From: a bacterium
Lineage (GTDB): Bacteria; Desulfobacterota; DSWW01
NCBI GenBank assembly: GCA_030609865.1
Contig: JAUWSZ010000089.1
Location: forward strand, 1 to 7,487
DNA: 7,487 nt
Direction: 5' to 3'
In this document: positions 3,958 through 7,487 of the stretch, in pieces
Numbering within the stretch: position 1 is the stretch's first letter
Layout: each line of letters opens with the position of its first letter
Notes under the pieces: generated by a model
Database searches by the model: none
The model's input: only the letters and a program-made list of their open reading frames with translations
What the model was told of the DNA's origin: nothing
Made by a program: the position numbers and the translations under genes

Positions 3958-6507
3958 CTAGCTCTTCTTTCGCAGCCATTTCAGGAGCAGCACGGCCCCC
4001 ACGGGGATGAAGAGGAGAATGAGCTCGTTCAACACGCCCGATCCGGTGAGAGAGCCGGACCCGTAGGTCGAGGCCTCGGCGTTGGCGCAACCCGTGTATG
4101 AACACTCGCAATCCGTGCTGTCGAAGAACCCGTCACAATCGTTGTCCCGGCCGTCGTCGCACGTGGGATCGCCCAGCGGGCCTTCCGTCGTGCAGACGGG
4201 CCCCTCCTGGGGGTCGGTGTCCGGGTCGCCGAGGCCGGCCAGAGGGGTCACCGTTACAACGTTGGAGAAGCCGCTTTCGTTGCCCGAAAAATCCACAGCG
4301 GTGGCCGCATACGTGTAGGCCACGTCGTTGTCCACCCCGGTGTCGAGGTATTCCGGGATCTCGATCGGTTCTGCGTTGACCCTGTGTCGATACGGGCCCT
4401 CCGGACGGCGCGACCGATACAGGTTGTACCCCTCGACATCGGACGCAGGGCTCGGTTCCCAGTAGAGAAAGACCTTTCCGTCTCCTGCACCCCTCTTGAG
4501 CGCGGTCGGGGCGGCGGGCGCCTGCTCATCCAGGCCGGTCCGGGAGAAGAGGAAGACCGTGACCGAGTGTCTCGGGAAGCGGTAGGAAACCGGGTTGCCA
4601 TAGAGTTGGAGGTCCTGCTGCACGGTGGTAACGCAGTCTCCTGAAGGACAATCCTCAGGCTCGTTGCTCGCGCTCGGCGAGGGCCCGGTGATCGTCAGGA
4701 CCTTGACCGCCGCCTTTCGTTCGAACCCCTGCAGGTACACGGGCGCCAGGAGGTCCTGGTCAGGGTGCAGATTGATGACAAAGAGGGAGAGCTTGTCCCC
4801 TGCATCTGTTTTCGTCGCCAGGGCCTGCAGGTAGGAAACCTCACGGTTCTGGTTCGCGTAGCCCACCGTTATGCCGGTCTGTGCCCCTACCGGAAAGCTC
4901 GGCGACTCCGACACTTGCGTCGACACGACCCGATCGAAGACATTCCAGCGATAGGCCTTGAGCAGGTGGAAGACAGGCCTCTTGTGAGGATCCAGCCTGC
5001 CCCGCTCTACGGCCTCGCCGTCGTAGGCAACCCCTTCCAACACCCCGATCCCTGCCCGGTCGTGGAAGAGCAGCCAGTAGTTGGCCAGCGGCACGCCGTT
5101 GCGGAGGAAGAAATGGTAGATACAGCCCATGCTCAGCATTTCCCGGAGATAGCACGCCTTCGAGAAGTACGGCAGAGACGTGTTCTCCTGGTACACCGTG
5201 TTCGCTTCGGTGTAGAAGACCGGCTTTCCTCCGGCGTAGGGCTCGCCGACCCGGTAGACTTCCTCCCCCACGGGCCAACCGCCGAGCAGGGCATGGTACC
5301 AGGCGCGGCTCTTCTTGAGATCCACCCAGAGCGGCTCCGCCTGCCCGACGCGGAAGATGTTCAACTGCTGGCGAACCGTGATCATGGCCCCGTCCGCCAG
5401 GCGGTCCGCCTCGAGGCGCAGAGAATGCTCTCCGGGGCCCAGCGCAAAATTTCCGGATCGGAGCGTTCCGATGAAGGGAACGTTCCATGTTCCTGCCACT
5501 TTTCCGTCCACCCACAGGGAAAGGGCCGGACACAGGAACCCCACGCACCTCCCCTCCGCAGGCACCTCGAACCAGTAGTCTCCTGCCTGCTCCACCGAAA
5601 AATCGACCTCCACCGAAGCGCCCTGCTTGAGCATCCTGAAGCCGTTCACGGTTCCCGAGGAACTCGGGAGGTGCAGGTGCTGAGCCCAAAAGTCAAAGAA
5701 ACTCCCAACCCTTTCCAGCATGAAGGAGCGGTACTGCAGCCAGTTCGCTCGATTATACACCGGATCCAGGCCTCCCCCCGAGCTGATCACACCAACTTCG
5801 ATGGTCTGGTCGATCGCCTTCATGGCCTGGGAATAGGCCCTGACTCGATCCGCGTAGTCCTCACGACCCGGGAATATCTCCTCGTTGCCCAACTCCCAGT
5901 ACGGCACCCCATAGGGCTCTTTGTGGCCGTTGGCGGCCCGAAGGGCGGCCCAATCGATTCCCCCTCCCCGGTTCGAGCCGTCGTTGGGTGCGTTGCAGTA
6001 CTCCACCCAATCGGCTGCATCCTGAACGGTGCCGCGCCGTTTTCCCGCCACGGACACGTTCACGACGAGAATGGCGTCCGAGCCGAGTTCCTCGCAATAC
6101 CGGAGAAACTCGTCCGTTCCGAAGGTCTGGGGAATCCCCAGGGCCCCATAGTTGGGATTCCGTTCTGCGAAGGGCCCGATCCCGTCTTTCCAGTAGAAAT
6201 TGTTCGCGGTCAGCCCACCGGGATAACGGAGCACCGTGGGGCCCATTTCACTCAGGTGAGGGAGATAATAGTTCCACGTGCGTTCCGCCTCTTCGTACTC
6301 CTCCTGATTGGACACCCATTCGTTGAAGCCCATGACGTCGCCGCCCAGGATGACGCTGTTACCGAACACTCCCGGGCTTGCCCGTTCGATCACCGCATGG
6401 GCGTCAACCCGAATCTCCGTTCCGTGGGCGGCATGGAGTGGCAAAAAGCAAAGGATTCCCAGAAGGAAACAGGGTAGCGAGAGAAGAGAAGAACGATGCC
6501 TCGTCAT
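3958..6507 (-). CDS. Secreted GH51-like glycoside hydrolase with inserted lectin-like domain, Fn3, MopE-like motif and C-terminal anchor
   Basis: 849 aa. The signal peptide occupies about residues 1-29. The catalytic (beta/alpha)8 barrel follows the GH51 alpha-L-arabinofuranosidase pattern: LRYPGG (93-98), YWKDGIGP (105-112), DEFLRYCEELG (132-142), VNVSVA, WVEYCN (167-172) and PYWELGNEE (202-210). Glu209 is the predicted acid/base; Glu434 in FYTEAN is the predicted nucleophile. Between them, about 283-390 forms a beta-rich domain (EVDFSVEQAGDYWFEV, SLWVDGKVAGTW, GPGEHSLRLEAD) like a carbohydrate-binding module, with Cys321 and Cys326 possibly paired. A C-terminal beta-sandwich (about 540-658) follows, then fibronectin III (about 664-755), a Cys-rich segment with DGRDNDCDG (785-793) of MopE type, a Gly/Ser linker, a hydrophobic helix (about 828-842) and the tail KWLRKKS. 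The substrate is probably an arabinose- or xylose-containing polysaccharide or a related furanoside, but this is not proven. SD AGGAG (6517-6521) lies 9 nt before the ATG. Assignment to clan A is firm; GH51 itself is likely, not certain. Confidence 0.87.
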   Translation of the reverse strand: MTRHRSSLLSLPCFLLGILCFLPLHAAHGTEIRVDAHAVIERASPGVFGNSVILGGDVMGFNEWVSNQEEYEEAERTWNYYLPHLSEMGPTVLRYPGGLTANNFYWKDGIGPFAERNPNYGALGIPQTFGTDEFLRYCEELGSDAILVVNVSVAGKRRGTVQDAADWVEYCNAPNDGSNRGGGIDWAALRAANGHKEPYGVPYWELGNEEIFPGREDYADRVRAYSQAMKAIDQTIEVGVISSGGGLDPVYNRANWLQYRSFMLERVGSFFDFWAQHLHLPSSSGTVNGFRMLKQGASVEVDFSVEQAGDYWFEVPAEGRCVGFLCPALSLWVDGKVAGTWNVPFIGTLRSGNFALGPGEHSLRLEADRLADGAMITVRQQLNIFRVGQAEPLWVDLKKSRAWYHALLGGWPVGEEVYRVGEPYAGGKPVFYTEANTVYQENTSLPYFSKACYLREMLSMGCIYHFFLRNGVPLANYWLLFHDRAGIGVLEGVAYDGEAVERGRLDPHKRPVFHLLKAYRWNVFDRVVSTQVSESPSFPVGAQTGITVGYANQNREVSYLQALATKTDAGDKLSLFVINLHPDQDLLAPVYLQGFERKAAVKVLTITGPSPSASNEPEDCPSGDCVTTVQQDLQLYGNPVSYRFPRHSVTVFLFSRTGLDEQAPAAPTALKRGAGDGKVFLYWEPSPASDVEGYNLYRSRRPEGPYRHRVNAEPIEIPEYLDTGVDNDVAYTYAATAVDFSGNESGFSNVVTVTPLAGLGDPDTDPQEGPVCTTEGPLGDPTCDDGRDNDCDGFFDSTDCECSYTGCANAEASTYGSGSLTGSGVLNELILLFIPVGAVLLLKWLRKKS

Positions 6508-6846
6508 GGTGCCGGACTCCTGTCTTTCAGTATTTTCCGTGGTATGTGAGATTTCGCTTCGGCCAATGCTCCCGGCCTTCTGCCCAACCCACTCCTGTTC
6601 TTGAAGGTATTGGGGACTTAGACCTCCGCGGCATACGCCAAGTTCCCTCCCGGCAGGGGCCGCAGGGTTTCACACAGGAAAACACCCCGCAAGGATGCAT
6701 CCCGATTGATCAAACAGGGCCTTCTACGGTATGATGCAAAATTGCGCCTCCATGGTTGCGGTAATTTCTCGTTTTTTACGCAAACCTGCCTCGTTCGTTT
6801 AGCACGCCGAGCACGGTTTCGGTTTCATTCGAAAGGAGTACGGCCT
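6508..6846. other. 339-bp divergent intergenic region
   Basis: This region separates the leftward glycosidase from the rightward acyl-CoA dehydrogenase. The plus-strand promoter (6706-6735) is recognisable. For the minus strand I found only weak candidates (for example TTGGCC near 6578-6583 without a good -10), so the glycosidase may use an activator-dependent or alternative-sigma promoter. TGCATC (6696-6701) and GATGCA (6733-6738) form an inverted pair flanking the plus promoter, and TGATCA (6707-6712) is a small palindrome. No RNA gene or small ORF is supported. Confidence 0.6.
6706..6735 (+). promoter_or_regulatory. Candidate promoter for the acyl-CoA dehydrogenase gene
   Basis: TTGATC (6706-6711, 4 of 6), 18 nt, TATGAT (6730-6735, 5 of 6). 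Transcription would start near 6742 and leave a leader of about 105 nt before the ATG at 6847. This is a moderate match only. Confidence 0.4.
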
Positions 6847-7487
6847 ATGATCAGTTTTCAACCGAGTGAAGAGCAAGGGCAGATTATCGACATGGTCCGG
6901 CGCTTTGCCGCGGACGTAGTCCGACCGAACGCACACGATTGCGAAGAAGGCAAGGGCGTTCCGGACGATCTGCTGACAAAGTTCTGGGAACTTGGCCTGA
7001 TCGCCAACTCCATCCCGGAGGACTGTGGCGGCTACGGGTACGAGCGCTCCGCCGTGACCGGTGTCCTCATCGCGGAGGAGCTCGCTTACGGTGACCTCGG
7101 CCTGGCCCTGGCCATGCTGAGTCCCACGCTTTTCGCCTACCCGATCCTGGAGACGGGCACGGACGAACAGATGAAGAAGTACCTGCCTCAGTTCTGCGGA
7201 GAAGCCTTCAAGTTCGCCACGTCGGCCCTGATGGAGCCGCGGGTCACGTTCGATCCGACGATTCTCAAAACCACGGCGAGAAGGGAGGGGGAAGAGTACG
7301 TCCTCAACGGCGAGAAGTGCCTGGTCCCCTTTGCGGATCGTGCGGACCTGTTCCTGGTCTTTGCCACGACCTCCCCGGGTGCGGGCGCTGCCGGGATCGA
7401 AGGCTACATCGTCGAGAAGGGCACGGAGGGCCTTCAGGTCGGCGACCGGGAGAAGTACATGGGCCTGAATGCCCTGCCGCTCCACAA
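6847..7487 (+). CDS. Acyl-CoA dehydrogenase-family protein, N-terminal part, atypical flavin site
   Basis: The first 213 codons (plus 2 nt) of a protein whose family is normally about 380 aa; the catalytic-base region lies off the right edge. It is cytosolic, with no signal peptide. Residues about 1-115 match the helical N-terminal ACAD domain (EEQGQIIDMVRRFAADVVRP, GLIANSIPEDCGGYG, AEELAYGDLGLALAM). From about 122 the beta-barrel middle domain begins. There the usual (A)LTEPGAGSD becomes ALMEPRVTFD (127-136), and the usual LNGxK(M)(W/F)ITN becomes LNGEKCLVPF (153-162). In medium-chain ACAD those Thr, Gly-Ser and Trp-x-Thr positions contact FAD. The normal family reaction is alpha,beta-dehydrogenation of an acyl-CoA with electrons passed to ETF; the substitutions leave the substrate and even the activity open. 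Start: AAAGGAG at 6832-6838, 8 nt before ATG. It is transcribed away from the three exported-protein genes. Confidence 0.9.
   Translation, partial: MISFQPSEEQGQIIDMVRRFAADVVRPNAHDCEEGKGVPDDLLTKFWELGLIANSIPEDCGGYGYERSAVTGVLIAEELAYGDLGLALAMLSPTLFAYPILETGTDEQMKKYLPQFCGEAFKFATSALMEPRVTFDPTILKTTARREGEEYVLNGEKCLVPFADRADLFLVFATTSPGAGAAGIEGYIVEKGTEGLQVGDREKYMGLNALPLH

Noticed and set aside
4765..6477. Long plus-strand open frame of 570 codons antisense to the glycosidase
   Set aside because: The opposite strand has clear catalytic motifs, a signal peptide and an SD. The plus translation is low-complexity Pro/Arg/His/Val sequence with no recognisable domain, typical of antisense frames in GC-rich DNA.
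6799..7485. Minus-strand 228-codon frame opposite the acyl-CoA dehydrogenase
   Set aside because: The plus strand gives a clear ACAD with SD and family motifs; the minus frame is an antisense shadow.

Overview
The window looks like a piece of chromosome from a GC-rich, Gram-negative, probably uncultured bacterium. The Gram-negative assignment rests on a lipobox-bearing periplasmic-type acylase. The mixture of domains (a DGxDNDCDG MopE-like motif, an exported beta-helix protein and a C-terminal membrane/sorting tail) is most familiar from Desulfobacterota/Myxococcota-type genomes. That placement is an inference from style, not a taxonomic identification. No mobile element, CRISPR array, tRNA or rRNA was seen.

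Layout, left to right. (1) Positions 1-375, minus strand: the first 125 codons of a secreted right-handed beta-helix protein, running off the left edge, with its own sigma70-like promoter at 446-475. (2) Positions 376-1080: a 705-bp, partly AT-richer stretch with a doubtful 110-codon minus-strand ORF (535-867) and, next to the acylase, a strong GC-rich hairpin (1019-1059). (3) Positions 1081-3765, minus: an 894-residue lipoprotein of the penicillin G acylase type (peptidase family S45, Ntn hydrolase) carrying an Ig-like N-terminal domain. (4) Positions 3766-3957: a compact regulatory gap with a TTGACA box embedded in a perfect TGACAC-N4-GTGTCA palindrome, an AT-rich 5' leader, and the terminator hairpin of the next gene. 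(5) Positions 3958-6507, minus: an 849-residue secreted glycoside hydrolase of clan A, GH51-like, with a lectin-like domain inserted inside the catalytic barrel, a fibronectin III domain, a MopE-like motif and a C-terminal membrane anchor. (6) Positions 6508-6846: a divergent intergenic region. (7) Positions 6847-7487, plus: the first 213 codons of an acyl-CoA dehydrogenase-family protein with unusual flavin-site residues.

The three minus-strand genes appear to be separate transcription units. Each has a good Shine-Dalgarno, gaps of 192 and 705 bp separate them, and the two complete genes are followed by stem-loops. What they share is destination rather than pathway: all are exported, and two carry membrane anchors (N-terminal lipid, C-terminal helix). 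Together they suggest a cell-surface module for attacking or binding polysaccharide and acylated amides. The acyl-CoA dehydrogenase is cytosolic and transcribed in the opposite direction, and is probably unrelated. The points most worth checking are the domain inserted into the glycosidase barrel, that protein's C-terminal tail as a possible sorting signal, and the altered flavin-contact motifs of the dehydrogenase.
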